The position numbers and the translations under genes are program-made. A DNA stretch of 64,000 nt, taken from contig JABVXV010000102.1 of the NCBI GenBank assembly GCA_013365325.1, forward strand, positions 62,001 through 126,000. Direction: 5' to 3'. Shown here piece after piece: positions 15,001-25,231 of this stretch. This DNA is from Dipetalonema caudispina (Eukaryota > Nematoda > Chromadorea > Rhabditida > Onchocercidae). The notes below the pieces were generated by a model. It was not told where the DNA came from, ran no database searches, and saw nothing but the letters and a program-made list of their open reading frames with translations. Position 1 is the first letter of the stretch. The number at the start of each line of letters is the position of its first letter.

Positions 15001-18000
15001 AGCAAAACTCCAAGTGTGTCTTGTTTTTCGCTGCCTTTCTTGATCTTGTATACGATTGTACGCAAAATTCCACCATTCTTTTGCACTACAAAAATATCAC
15101 TATGAAGGTAAGGTTTCGGTTTCTTTGATGTAAACCATAGATATGCTTATTTTCTGCCCTACATTTGTTGCCTGTCAGGAGCTTAACGAAAAATGTGATA
15201 CTCTAACAAGTCCTGATGTTTCACTAGAAACGTAACATATACTTACTTTTCACCAACAGTGGTCAATGGTCGCCATTTTCGGTGTTGCCGTGATCTGTCA
15301 AATCGAGCCCATTCTTTTCCTAATGAACTCATTTCCAAAAGTTGTCGTTTCGTCAGTTCGATTACAACCTTCTCAGGACACAAATTGAACTGCAAAAGCA
15401 ATATGAGGGAAAACCAGTGAAAATACAAACTTCAATATTTTTTCAGTAATCTATAATAAAAAAGTTGGTATTTCAATATTGAAATACTATCGTCAGCTTT
15501 CTAATAGTTGCATTTCTAAGCAGTAGTTTCCTTGCTGATTATTCAACGTTTGCTGCAAATATAGAAAATTTTCAAATTTCTCGAGCACAGTAAAGCAAAA
15601 TAAAATCTAAAGCGAGTTAATTTCATCAGTAGCTCACACCATTAATAAAATTATATTATTTACATGACTCAAACAAAAAGTTTGTGGACTTACTTTAAAT
15701 CTAGGAATATAGGGGTATGTTTTCAACGGAAATCTGCTCGTATTTTTTTCCATATATAAGTGCGCGCTAAACGGTTGAAGGATGCACACATTATCTTTGT
15801 TGATTTCTGGCGCCATCATATACTTAAATTAATAATGCTCATAAAAACAAAGCCTTTAAAAGTTTGGTCTTGATGAATTATCACATTTGTCGACAAGTTA
15901 CCGTTTTTCACAAAGTATGACAAACCAATTCAGAATTTTTAAATTTTTAGAAAAAGGAAAGAAAACGAGAAATTAAACCTGGAGATCCATATGGTTTTTG
16001 ATTTCTTCAGTAACTTGCTGTCCACAATTCCAGTACACCGATAAACCTTCTATCTCTAATTTTTTAAACATATTTACACCATCTTGTGGCTGCATGTATC
16101 CAATTCTCTAGAAAAATTGATTGTGATTTACATACTGTATTTGTATTTCAAAATACACGCCTTTTTCAAATTTAAGGGCCATTCGTTTTCGTTAAAAAAT
16201 ACTACTGATTGCAAGTGGCGGAAGAGAAACAATAATTGTGATGCGATAGCACAATGATAGAAATGCCTGTATAAAATAGTGACAGCAATGCTCAATTTCT
16301 TAAATTTTAAAAATTTTTGATGACTGCTTCGAGGCCGACGTCAACTGTCCGTTCATTTCTCATAATTTAAGTAGCAAATCCATTGTTTTAGAAAACACAG
16401 CATGCAAATGTGGGAAATCAATGATGCTTCAAAATTCTGCGTTCAAATTTAACATGTACTGCTATCACCAACAATACAAACTATGGAGCCCTTAAAAAGA
16501 AAATTGTAATTATTTACGTTATGTTAAAATAACACACCCAATGTGAATCTGTAGTTTGCATACTGACATTATGTATACGCACACCACATGCAAATGGTGC
16601 ACTGTTCGATAACGTCATATTATCTTCATATCGTACATGAACATTAGTTAGAACTAACTGCAAATTAAAAATGAACAAAACATGACCACAGTTATTTTCG
16701 ATTTTCTTAATAGGATCCATGACAGTAAATGAATCCCAGATATGGAAATCCATTGTATCGTATCATTATCATTATGACATTATAACTACGTATTTGCGAC
16801 AACATATCTTAAAAGTTCAGAACTTCAAAGTTCTGAAATTGGAAAAACAAGATTGCATGGTTAAAAAATGACAGAAGAGGATTTGATAGAAAATATCTTA
16901 AGTACCTGGATATTATTAACAATGGTTGATACCAACGACGCCCCCCACCAATTCTGTTCCGATTCACTGTCCCGATTAGGTAGACCCCAATAACTTAACA
17001 ACTGCCTCTGCAAATAATCCTATTAAAAAAAATCTCCAACAAGTTTTGGCGTATAAAAACTTTGACATATTAAACTAACTCTATCAGCACAAGGAAAAAA
17101 TTACGTGTAAGCGACGACATGACTGTCCATCGCTGACATTACTTGTGCTAGTAAAAGTTTTCTGGCTTATTGATGGTGCTATTATTTGTAATGTTTTGAA
17201 ATCTTTTGTGTAGCGATGCCTTTGTGACGTCGAAACCACCTCTATTGATTTTGCAAATCTCAACCATTTTCAACTTTTTAACACATTCCACTCAACAAAA
17301 TTATTTTTTAAATTCGGTTTTGGTACCGACTAATTTCCTCTTTTGCTTTGCTTCCATCCTTTTTTCGCACACTACTCTCACAATATTTATATGTTTTTTT
17401 CCACTTCATCTATAAGTGAATCTTTCAGTACTTTTCAATAACTTCGTGCTTTAATAATCCATCTCTTAACACTTCTCGTCCACATCCAATTTCTTAACAC
17501 TTATTAAAACTACTAAATACTTTTACACAAGAGCTCCTGCACTAGTGTATTCAAGATAGTGGATACTTCTTTGTTCTTGAATTCAAACTTTTAGACTGCC
17601 AAAAATGAGCCTATTTATAATATTTTATTCAGCATTTCATTGTCCGACTGAATGGTCCCTAATCACATTTCCTTTTCATTTTCCATTTATAGAGATGTGA
17701 ACTGTTTATAACTCCGTCATGTTCGGAATGATACTTCAACGGTTGAACTCTAATTGAAATAAAATTTCCAGATAAAAATTCGGCTCATTTTATTAAACCC
17801 ACTTACAATTCTAAACATTCATTCAAACATTGGCAGTTCAAAAACCAAAATTTCTGGTTATGAATCCAAACCTTATGGTATTTTTCTAGATCCTCCAGTT
17901 GCTGCTCCTTTTTAGCTTGCTCATAGATTTCTACATTCTCAACATCGTAGCGAACTGATGCACATGGCTCTAGAAGTACCAGTAAATCGCTCATTTTTAT

Positions 18001-18766
18001 AACCCATGGTTCACTTCGCAGTCGCGTTAATGGTACCGATAGGGTAAGTTTCCCAAGCAATCCAGATTTTACCTTAAATGCAGATTTTACTTCAAATTGT
18101 GGAAAAAAGTTTATATTAGGAATAATACAGCAAGATAGAACAACTTCAACTGATCAAACATTCGGAGAAAACTGATACAGACATCTTGAAAGATTAGTTC
18201 AGAAATGAAGTAAATTTTGAAATTATTTTTTTTCTGGACTAACATAGCTCGTATAGACCCCAATTCTTAGTAACGACTAGTTTAGGTTGTACGCATATCT
18301 TTAAGCAAAAGTGTCTAGCAAGGTGGGATGCTGGTAGAATAGGAAATGGGGACTGACAACATCGAGTTCCTTCGCTAGAAAATCGATGTCAAAAGTGTTA
18401 AAATTTCCAAATATATTCCTACCTTAAAAGCTAATTAATTAATTTAAAAAACCACTATGAAATTGGGCGTAAAAGTCTGTAAAACCTTGGTTACCTTTAG
18501 CGGAATATCAAATTTACGCAAAGCCGATTTCTTCAGCGGAACGTTTTCTAGTTCAACCTGTCCTGAAAGTCAGTCATTTCTTCAAATTACGTATTTGAAA
18601 TTCCACTTTATTCTTGAAAAAACTCAGTGATTGATTTAGGACATCGGCAATGGCGAAGTAATAACATACCTTGCAACAAAGCTATGCTTAACTGGTCAGT
18701 ATTCAAGTCCTCTAAATATTCTCCTACATAATTGTTAAGAACCCAAGCGACTAGATTTTCCAGCAT
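1..18766 (-). CDS. VPS13D: VPS13D, bridge-like lipid-transfer protein (partial, 3' end outside window)
   Basis: Many-exon gene for VPS13D, which bridges ER to mitochondria, peroxisomes or lysosomes and moves phospholipid along a hydrophobic groove; family loss harms mitochondrial shape and mitophagy. The start ATG is at 18766, just inside the chorein domain ([20 protein letters not shown]). Clear exons, each ending at GT: 18670-18766, 18495-18562, 17872-18072, 16906-17007, 16538-16657, then about 15980-16093, 15694-15820, 15247-15390, 14910-15085, 14517-14740, 14158-14277, 13309-13440, 12676-12850, and on to about 281-434. Order and wording follow human VPS13D rather than VPS13A/C, for example [17 protein letters not shown] near 1200 and [17 protein letters not shown] near 2770. 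The last exon I can place ends in SSFHVTMR near 281; the rest of the VAB region, the APT1/ATG_C-type part and the PH-like end must lie left of the window. Not every exon of the 5-12 kb stretch was resolved. Confidence 0.95.
281..4150 (-). other. VPS13D: VPS13D SHR-BD / VAB (adaptor-binding) region
   Basis: Exons here match the VPS13 adaptor-binding region, which contacts receptors on target organelles. Anchors: [20 protein letters not shown] near 4090; [20 protein letters not shown] near 3320; [17 protein letters not shown] near 2770; [20 protein letters not shown] near 2130; exon 1132-1286 with [20 protein letters not shown]; the next exon opening at 1042 with [20 protein letters not shown]; then [20 protein letters not shown] near 790; and [20 protein letters not shown] near 380. 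Splice phases agree across 1286-1132, 1042 and the 830-680 exon. Below 281 no further matching exon was found before the left edge, so the next one lies outside. Confidence 0.9.
4400..12400 (-). other. VPS13D: VPS13D central repeating beta-groove rod
   Basis: A chain of short exons matches the long rod of VPS13D. Anchors: [20 protein letters not shown] near 12150; [13 protein letters not shown] near 11740; [20 protein letters not shown] near 10450 (human counterpart VHINIFLVDKKHPEF); [14 protein letters not shown] near 10020; [20 protein letters not shown] near 8530; [20 protein letters not shown] near 8240; [20 protein letters not shown] near 7230; [20 protein letters not shown] near 6590; [20 protein letters not shown] near 5680; [20 protein letters not shown] near 4790; then [20 protein letters not shown] near 4470. 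The ubiquitin-binding UBA module that human VPS13D carries between the last two blocks is not present (see findings). Confidence 0.85.
10183..10208. repeat. Poly-A run (26 nt) in VPS13D intron
   Basis: Uninterrupted A run on the plus strand within the VPS13D gene. On the coding strand it is a T tract between two rod exons. Its length is prone to assembly error. Confidence 0.85.
12410..18766 (-). other. VPS13D: VPS13D N-terminal chorein/lipid-groove segment
   Basis: These exons encode the N-terminal lipid-extracting end of VPS13D. Recognisable blocks in order: [11 protein letters not shown] (exon 1), [20 protein letters not shown] (exon 2), [16 protein letters not shown] (exon 3), [20 protein letters not shown] (near 16600), [15 protein letters not shown] (near 16050), [20 protein letters not shown] (near 15050) and [14 protein letters not shown] (near 13900). 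The last matches the Trp-rich SWFPGWGGWYG stretch of human VPS13D. Between them, 14517-14740 encodes an acidic, Ser-rich loop, likely flexible. The block near 12750 ([15 protein letters not shown]) matches the next repeat of the groove. Seen directly: the frames and splice sites. From family knowledge: the lipid-groove role. Confidence 0.9.
17691..17764 (+). repeat. Dispersed repeat copy A (in VPS13D intron)
   Basis: This 74-bp block in the intron after VPS13D exon 3 matches 22570-22643 with only scattered differences. Both copies begin agagatgtgaactgttt and end near gaaataaaa. Weaker similarity runs upstream (catttcattgt at about 17634 and 22455), so the full element may be 150-200 bp. No open frame or terminal repeat is evident. 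Confidence 0.6.
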
Positions 18767-19559
18767 TTCCTCCACACCAATCAATCCTCGCGTGTTTTTT
18801 GCTGAAAAATAACGTGATTTAGCTTTGAAATTCATTCTAAAAGACACATTCCAACCTCATTTTTTAGAGTTTAATGCTGGAGTGTATGCGGACGACAAAT
18901 GAAAAATGCATTCACGTCACGTCAAGCAGAATTACACGTCGTGATCGCATCAAGTAAAGAAAACAAAGCAGTTGGATGCGTCCACTATTTAAATGAAGTG
19001 AAGAAGGATTAGCGCAGTTCACTTATTTAAATTTATAACGACTTTTTTCTTTGTGAATCAATTGTGACATTTATGATGCTTCAAACAATTTTAAAAATTG
19101 AAAGGATAAAATGACGTTAAGTGTGAAAAAATATCTGAAAAAGACGAGATAATATTTACTAGTCATATGCAAAGAAGCAAATTCCCCACCACCTTCAAAA
19201 AAAACCATAAAAGTAGACGAACAACCGCGAGAACGATTACAAAGCATACGGATATGACGTGTCTCGCTACGAAATTGTTGATATCACGTGATTATTCTGG
19301 TTAGCGTCATATGATACGAGTATGACGTGAGAACTAAAGATTCTGTACAAAAAAAGTGTTGTAAGGGATACAATCACGATGAGTATTCAGGCTAAGCCTC
19401 AGATTACTATATTGTTTGTTAGATCCGGAATGATCATTAATTGAGTACGTCCTAATTGAGTGTCACAGGTATAGCCTCTCCAATTGAAAACAGAATTGCA
19501 AGGAAATTATTTTGCGATGGATAGGATAATAATATGTATTGATGATCACACTATTACAT
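18767..19559. promoter_or_regulatory. Intergenic/upstream region of VPS13D with E-box and CRE-like motifs
   Basis: This 0.8 kb gap between the ML-domain gene and VPS13D (both minus strand) holds no gene. It carries TCACGTGA at 19284-19291 (an E-box palindrome, core of CLEAR/TFEB-type sites). CRE-like half-sites occur at 18912-18919 (TCACGTCA), 19112-19119 (TGACGTTA), 19255-19260 (TGACGT) and 19323-19330 (TGACGTGA). A possible trans-splice acceptor (tttttcag) lies about 30 nt before the VPS13D ATG. The sites are seen; their use as a promoter is inference. Confidence 0.45.
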
Positions 19560-22055
19560 TTATTCAACAATTTTTGTTAAAAATATGATACATATTTCAC
19601 GTTTATTAGCATCATTTGGAGCTCCGTCGTTGCTTTTATCATTGATAAGCCAATTAATTTGTATATTGTCCACCTGAAACAGAATGATAATTTTGAATAA
19701 AATGAATAGTTAATATTGGAAATATAAGAGTTAAAATACGAAATATTGTTGAATTCAGCTCTTTCATATTGGATGAATTACAATTGGCTATATGCTAGTT
19801 TATTTTATTTTCGCTTGATGAATATAATAAATTTGAAAGATTTCTTTTCTTTTTTTCTGAGTTAAACAGCTGTAGCATGTTGCAATATGAACAACGTATT
19901 TGATCTGACAGAGTGAAATGTTGATTTAAGAAGATGAAAGTTTTAAAGGAAAGAGGTGTAGTGACCGGAAGTAGGAAATTGCTAGTGGCCAGTTAAAAGA
20001 GCTATCAATAAAACTGATCATCTTACACTACACAAGGGTTCGAAATTGATCACTTTATAACTGTTTGACTTTGAAGCAAATTAAAAAGATGAAAAACTCA
20101 ATAAGTAAGTTCTTCTTGATCGATAATCTATTTAAAAATATTCATTCTTTTATTTTAAGCAGTAAAAATAAGCTATTCCTTGATTGGATTTATGTCAAGA
20201 AATAAATTGGACACAATAACTGTAACGATCATTTTAATGGTCGGAGAGATCGTGATTAGTTAGTTATCTGATCATCTATCATCGCTACAATCTTTTGAAT
20301 CTCGTCGGAATCATTACTACTCTGAGAACTATGCTCAATAATTGTATGGTATGTATCGATAACTTCAACTTCTGCAGCTGGAAAAGCTTAATTTTTCATT
20401 ATAATATTCTATCGCGCACAAGTTAGACCAAATGTCTCAAGTGAATAAATTGAGCTACGAAGTTATAACCTGATCTGCCATACTCATTAATCTTTCGTCA
20501 ACTAATTACTACTCCTACGATCATTTCAACTACAACAGGAGATTTACCAACACAGAAGCACGAGTTCCATTGTTACAGTAATATAAAGACTTTTTTTTTT
20601 CGTTAGCAGAAATGTTAATTTAATAATTCTCGATTTAATTGATAAACGAATGTTTCAACCTAAATATAACAGTCGAAAGTGCAATTACTTTGCATCAATC
20701 TAATAATTCAATGGATATCTTTATACAAATTAGACATCTTTTGCTAATTACCTCTGAATTACTGTAAAACCATTAGTTATGTTTTTAACTTTTTCACGCG
20801 ATTGTAGAAATCGGTAATTTCTAAAAAGAAATAATAATAAAACATGCTTTAGGATATTCTTTCAGTATGGTGACACCTTGCTCATAGTAATATGTCTCGC
20901 CTTCCTTAAGCGGACATGTCAGATTACCGCCCTTACAGGGATCTTTTTGCTCCAAATTGAATGATACAATAACACCACCGGCAATTTTTGCCCGTACTGC
21001 AGTTTCGAGTGTCTCTGTTGTTCTTGCTGGAATAGAGGTGAAAGAAAGATATAATAGCATAAAATTAAATGATGATACGCTATTTATTATAATTTGTGAA
21101 TACAATTATTAGAAACAAATTTCGTATTCTTTTAGGGTAATTAATTACCGGATAATTGAACATTTAACTTAAAAACTATAGTGTTTGATTTAATTCTATT
21201 TCATAAATCTTTACTATGCATGTGCAAGGATAAATATCTAAAAGCAGCAATCTTAGATTTCGGGATTATTATTTGAAAGCATCACTTTGAATCCGGCTGA
21301 TTTTCCGTATTTCAAAATTCTGAATAGATTTTTAATAAAACGGCCAAAGATAAATTCCAATGCATTTATTGCTGTATTTCTTGAGACATATGCAGAAAGT
21401 AATAATTAATGATAGTCAGCTACATCTGCTTCTGATTTGTTCTGCGGCTTATATTTCCGGATTTTTAGTTTGTTACAAGTATTAGATTTTAAGATTTGAT
21501 TCCTCCATCAAAAAATTATTCAAACTCATTTTAAGCTAAAAATTGAAATCAATTAAAAAAGTTCTTACTGGGTACGAACTCGATCCGTAAATGCGGAGTT
21601 GTACCTTTTCTGAAAGCACAATGACGCTGTGATGAGCCTACACATCCATTCACTTCTACGTTCTTGATGTTGAATACTGATTCTAAAAAACTTTAAGATA
21701 TCCATGTAAAGAATGCTGTTATCAAAATATCGTATTAATTAAGGATCCAATTAAAGGACTAAATGTTGTTGTTGAATAATCTGATATAACCCATACGGAG
21801 ATAAACAACATGGATTTCAAATTTATCAGATGGTTTTGTTTTCTGCTATCAGATGACTATCAGTTAATTTAATGCATTTGTCCTGTAAACCTTCAAGTTG
21901 CACACTCCATCAAATACTCAAAAGTGCAACTTTAAAAATCAATAATAGTTTAATGGCTTACTACAATTTTTGAATTTAATCTTCTGGAAATCAGCGTGTA
22001 CGAAAAGTGCAACCAATAAAAGCCGAAATATAACTGTCGGAAATGCTGCTGTCAT
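19560..22055 (-). CDS. Secreted ML-domain protein (NPC2-like lipid/sterol binder)
   Basis: Four exons give an in-frame 166-aa protein: 21962-22055, 21569-21682, 20848-21026 and 19560-19673. The start is MTAAFPTVIFRLLLVALFVH, a signal peptide, with a trans-splice acceptor (ttttcag) four bases upstream. The mature part has the six cysteines of the MD-2-related lipid-recognition fold: FKNC, VNGC, QRHC, KDPC, LTC and KREIC. NPC2-type landmarks are FKNCKSVFNIKNVEVNGC, CPLKEGETYYYEQ, LKEYPK and the closing strand VDNIQINWLINDKSNDG. NPC2 shuttles cholesterol in the lysosome lumen; nematode members are also secreted. The family has several paralogues, so the exact ligand is open. Joining exon 3 to exon 4 in frame needs a GC-AG intron (20847 to 19674); the nearest GT site leads to a different 3' end (see findings). 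The stop codon overlaps an AATAAA signal. Confidence 0.85.
20256..20377 (-). other. Possible alternative terminal exon in last intron of the ML-domain gene
   Basis: Within the large last intron, an acceptor (ttttccag) is followed by an open frame of 40 codons to a TAA stop. It reads AAEVEVIDTYHTIIEHSS and then an acidic Ser/Asp/Ile-rich tail. It joins in frame to a canonical GT donor after 20844 and would give a 170-aa product. That product would lack the final beta-strand and the sixth cysteine, so it may be a chance frame or a non-functional isoform. Confidence 0.3.
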
Positions 22056-23074
22056 TATCCTGAAAATTATAGAAATTTCTTGAGCTCAGTATTTCATTGT
22101 TTACTACAGCAATCATTAAAAAACATTTTTATAGTCTTATAACTGATGAAGTACAGTATTGCTAGAGTTTAGAAACTTATCTGAACCAATATCACAATGT
22201 TAAAAAGAACACATCAAAAGTTGAAAAGAGTTTGTTGGAAGAAAAAAAAAAAGAAACTGGAAATGAATTAGTTACAGATTGAATGACTGAATGAAGGTCT
22301 GTTCAAACAGAATATATCGTCTAAAAATGACGAATGATTTTTCTCCTCACAATCAACTTCCCTTCACTCACTAAGATTACTACACATATCATCCTGTCCT
22401 AAAATATCTAAAGATCGTTCAAATTATCTAGACTTATAATACTAAATTCGACATTTCATTGTTTAACTAAAATCGGTAAATAATTTTAAAAGATTCCCAA
22501 TGAAACAAATATTGCGCATGGTGTAGTCACATACACAAACACCTTTTCACTTTTTGTTTTTCATTTTTAGAGATGTGAACTGTTTTATAACTTCTTCATG
22601 CTTGCAATGATACTTCAAAGGTTGAACTTTAATCGAAATAAAACTTTTTCAACAACAACTCTCAACTTGCATCATTGATCAAAATATATATACGATGCAC
22701 TTCAACCCACTGAGTTATAAATCAAAACAATGCTATTATTTCTTTATTCGAGAAAAAAAAAAAGAAAATCGCGCCACAAGTTCTGCAACTTTCTACAACG
22801 ACTGCTTCTCAACACTTACATCGCAAAACGATGAATAGCTCAGCTGAAATATTGTGTTATTACGTATATTGTCTACATCGGAAAAAGGATCAATGGTTAT
22901 TAATGCTTAGTTGTCGAAAGCGGAAAGTCTAAGGTAAGTAAAAGTTCTCATGCGATTGATGAAGATGAAAATGAAAATGTATCGGATAAATGCATTCAGA
23001 TGAATGGAGGAGGAATTGTCAGCAAATTTCGGTTAAGTTTTAAAATATTTCATTAATTTATCATTAGCTTTAAA
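22056..23074. other. Intergenic region between ML-domain gene and 23.1 kb candidate
   Basis: No gene is supported here. It holds one copy of a dispersed repeat (22570-22643) and poly-A/T tracts. It probably contains the promoter and outron of the minus-strand ML-domain gene. Confidence 0.5.
22570..22643 (+). repeat. Dispersed repeat copy B (upstream of ML-domain gene)
   Basis: Second copy of the block at 17691-17764, in the same orientation, 0.5 kb upstream of the ML-domain start. Shared core words include atgatacttcaa and ggttgaact. Likely an old non-coding interspersed repeat of this genome. Confidence 0.6.
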
Positions 23075-23580
23075 ATGACGGCAACAGCTTCATCAAACGG
23101 ACAGGCGGAAGGTACCATCGCAAGGTGATGAAATAAATTTTAATCTATGTACTATAAATCCTTCCCTTCGCTTTTCAGAATGGCTTTTTCTCTTTTTTTT
23201 TTTTTTTTTCTCATTAAAGTATCACAACTGAATCAATTCATATATTATGGTATTTCCGAGTTTATAAGAGCAGAAAACAACAAGGTATGGGATACTTTAT
23301 TAAAAGTTTTTTATATTTTATTAATTCATGGCACATGTTTATTGATTAGAAATTTTAATTTTAATATTTATTGATTAACTATTTTAATTACTCAAACTCA
23401 GCCAGTTTTGTTTTAACAGTTTGTTTCTGTGAAAGTACGATGGTTTGCTGTTGCGACAGCTGCACAGGTTAACCACAAAAAAAAAGAAATGCACAAGTTA
23501 ACAAAAGTTTCAAGGCATACAACATTCAAACATATTACAACAACAGTAGTGATTGGATTGGACTGGACTGGTAAGGACCA
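23075..23580 (+). CDS. Candidate small gene of unknown function
   Basis: Not recognised. ATG at 23075 opens MTATASSNGQAE (23075-23111, GT donor). It joins in phase to 23220-23284 (VSQLNQFIYYGISEFIRAEN) after a strong pyrimidine tract, then to an exon from 23420 (FVSVKVRWFAVATAAQ). The third exon stays open to a GTAAGG donor after 23571 (HITTTVVIGLDWT), after which a stop follows quickly by either likely acceptor. The product would be about 86 aa with no signal peptide. The case rests on three exons agreeing in phase with good splice borders; it could be a chance model in AT-rich DNA. Confidence 0.35.
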
Positions 23581-25231
23581 TGTTTTTAGGTATGAAATGA
23601 GTGCTTCAAAAGTACAACATTTTCAGATGATTAATTTATGTTTTGTGTAGAACCACAAATGGTTCCCACTAATTTGTTTTTTTTTTTTTTGTCTCAAATA
23701 GTTTATTCAAGAATTCATGCTTACTCTATTCAGACTAAACATTCTTAGGTTAGCGTATTTGAAAATGAAATTTTCTGCTGAATAGACGAAAGTTAAACAT
23801 AGACGCATGATCCAAACAGAGGATCAAAAACTAAATATTTGGCCGTATTTAATTGAAACAAATTAATTTTGTTTTTTTCAATCAAATTCAGAGTAGCTAA
23901 CTCCGAAGTACTAATTAATTTAACGGGGTGATTGCAAAGATATAGAGTGTTGAATTCGAGTGAAATTTGTTAACAAGATTTTTATTGTACCCCGACATGA
24001 AATTCGAACTCTTAAGTGAATTGCATTATTGACCTATGTCACTCTCAATCTTGAAAGAACCTTAAAATTTTGGATATAATTCAATTAACTCATTGAAGAA
24101 AAAAGATAACTCGGCAACTACAATTGAAATTCCCAAACTTACACTTTAACCAAATTTATAAAGTTGCTCTTTCTCTTTTTCAAATTAAGACTATTTTTAA
24201 ATCTGGGTGGTTTTTTAAACAAAAGTACTTCTTGCGAACAGTTCTCAAGGACATCAGTATTTTTTGAACATATTGTTTTGATTAATTATATTATTGATAA
24301 AATACTCTTTAATATTTGAGAATATGAGCCAAATCATGTACCACATCTGATGGTATATGACTTGGCTCATATTCACAAATATTTCTTGCTTAACTTACCA
24401 TGCTTGTAACTTAAAATAATTTTTGAAAGTAATCCAAAAACAAATCAGCCACTCAACCAAAACATTTGCAATGAAGTCATATTGTAATGTGTTGAAAAAT
24501 GTTGAAATCATGTTTTATATTTTCCGCTGATTGAACGAACGATAAATTTGAAATAACAAAAGATATTTGGTTCAGTAATCATTCCATAAAAAAATACGAC
24601 ACTTAGTTTGGAAAAAAAAAAAACAGAACACTTTGACATGAGTACTGTAGCATATGAAAAAAAGAAGATGGCATATTTTAGGCAGAAAATTTCCTTTTAA
24701 TAAACTCCTATAATTAAAATGAGACATAAAAAGTTGTTAGGATATAGTTAAAAAGAAAAAAAAAACAAAGACTACTTCAAAATATGTTTATAACTTGGCT
24801 AGCTTGTATTATACTTGTACTGCAATGAGATTCAACCTGTTTAGTATATGTGCTCAAACATAATCGTACAGCAACAGGAAATGTAATTTTCGAACTGCTA
24901 ATCGTTGCTTGCAATTAGTAGTTTAAGAACGTTAGCTTGGAGAGACTATCCACGATAGAGCAAGAAGGAACTAATTAGAGATAATTAGTTGATAGCATAC
25001 TGTGATAAATCATACTTTTCCCCGTGGACAGAGTTGTTGCATAAAGGGCTGCGATATATCGGTGTTATGAAGGAGTTAGTTATCTGTGGGGTAGTTGGTA
25101 AGTGGGGGTAGGGGTTGATTTCTTAAGCTGAAAATGCTAATATCATTCATTATACATGGCTTCTTTGTTATTTCTTTCAGATTTTCAGTTTTTCCTGAAG
25201 ACATATTTCAAGCTGTGTAAGTTTATGTATT
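23581..25231. other. Intergenic region upstream of nst-1, contains strong hairpin
   Basis: No protein gene was found. The stretch is rich in A and T runs and contains the 24311-24383 inverted repeat, listed separately. Its right end is presumably the nst-1 promoter. Confidence 0.5.
24311..24383. ncRNA. Pre-miRNA-like hairpin / long inverted repeat
   Basis: Two 33-nt arms, 24311-24343 and 24351-24383, pair around a 7-nt loop (CATCTGA). By hand count there are 30 Watson-Crick pairs, one G-U and two single mismatches (19/75 and 33/61 in the last two digits). Arm cores are aatatgagccaaatcat and atgacttggctcatatt. Length, small loop and intergenic position fit a nematode miRNA precursor, but I recognise no known miRNA seed. 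The sequence is nearly symmetrical, so either strand could fold; a palindromic transposon remnant is the alternative. Confidence 0.45.

Noticed and set aside
17206..17415. 69-aa plus frame rich in Phe/Thr/Leu
   Set aside because: T-rich intron sequence of VPS13D read in sense of the plus strand; no splice partners.
11100..20050. GTTCGA-like words that could be a tRNA T-arm
   Set aside because: No cloverleaf or acceptor-stem pairing around any of them.
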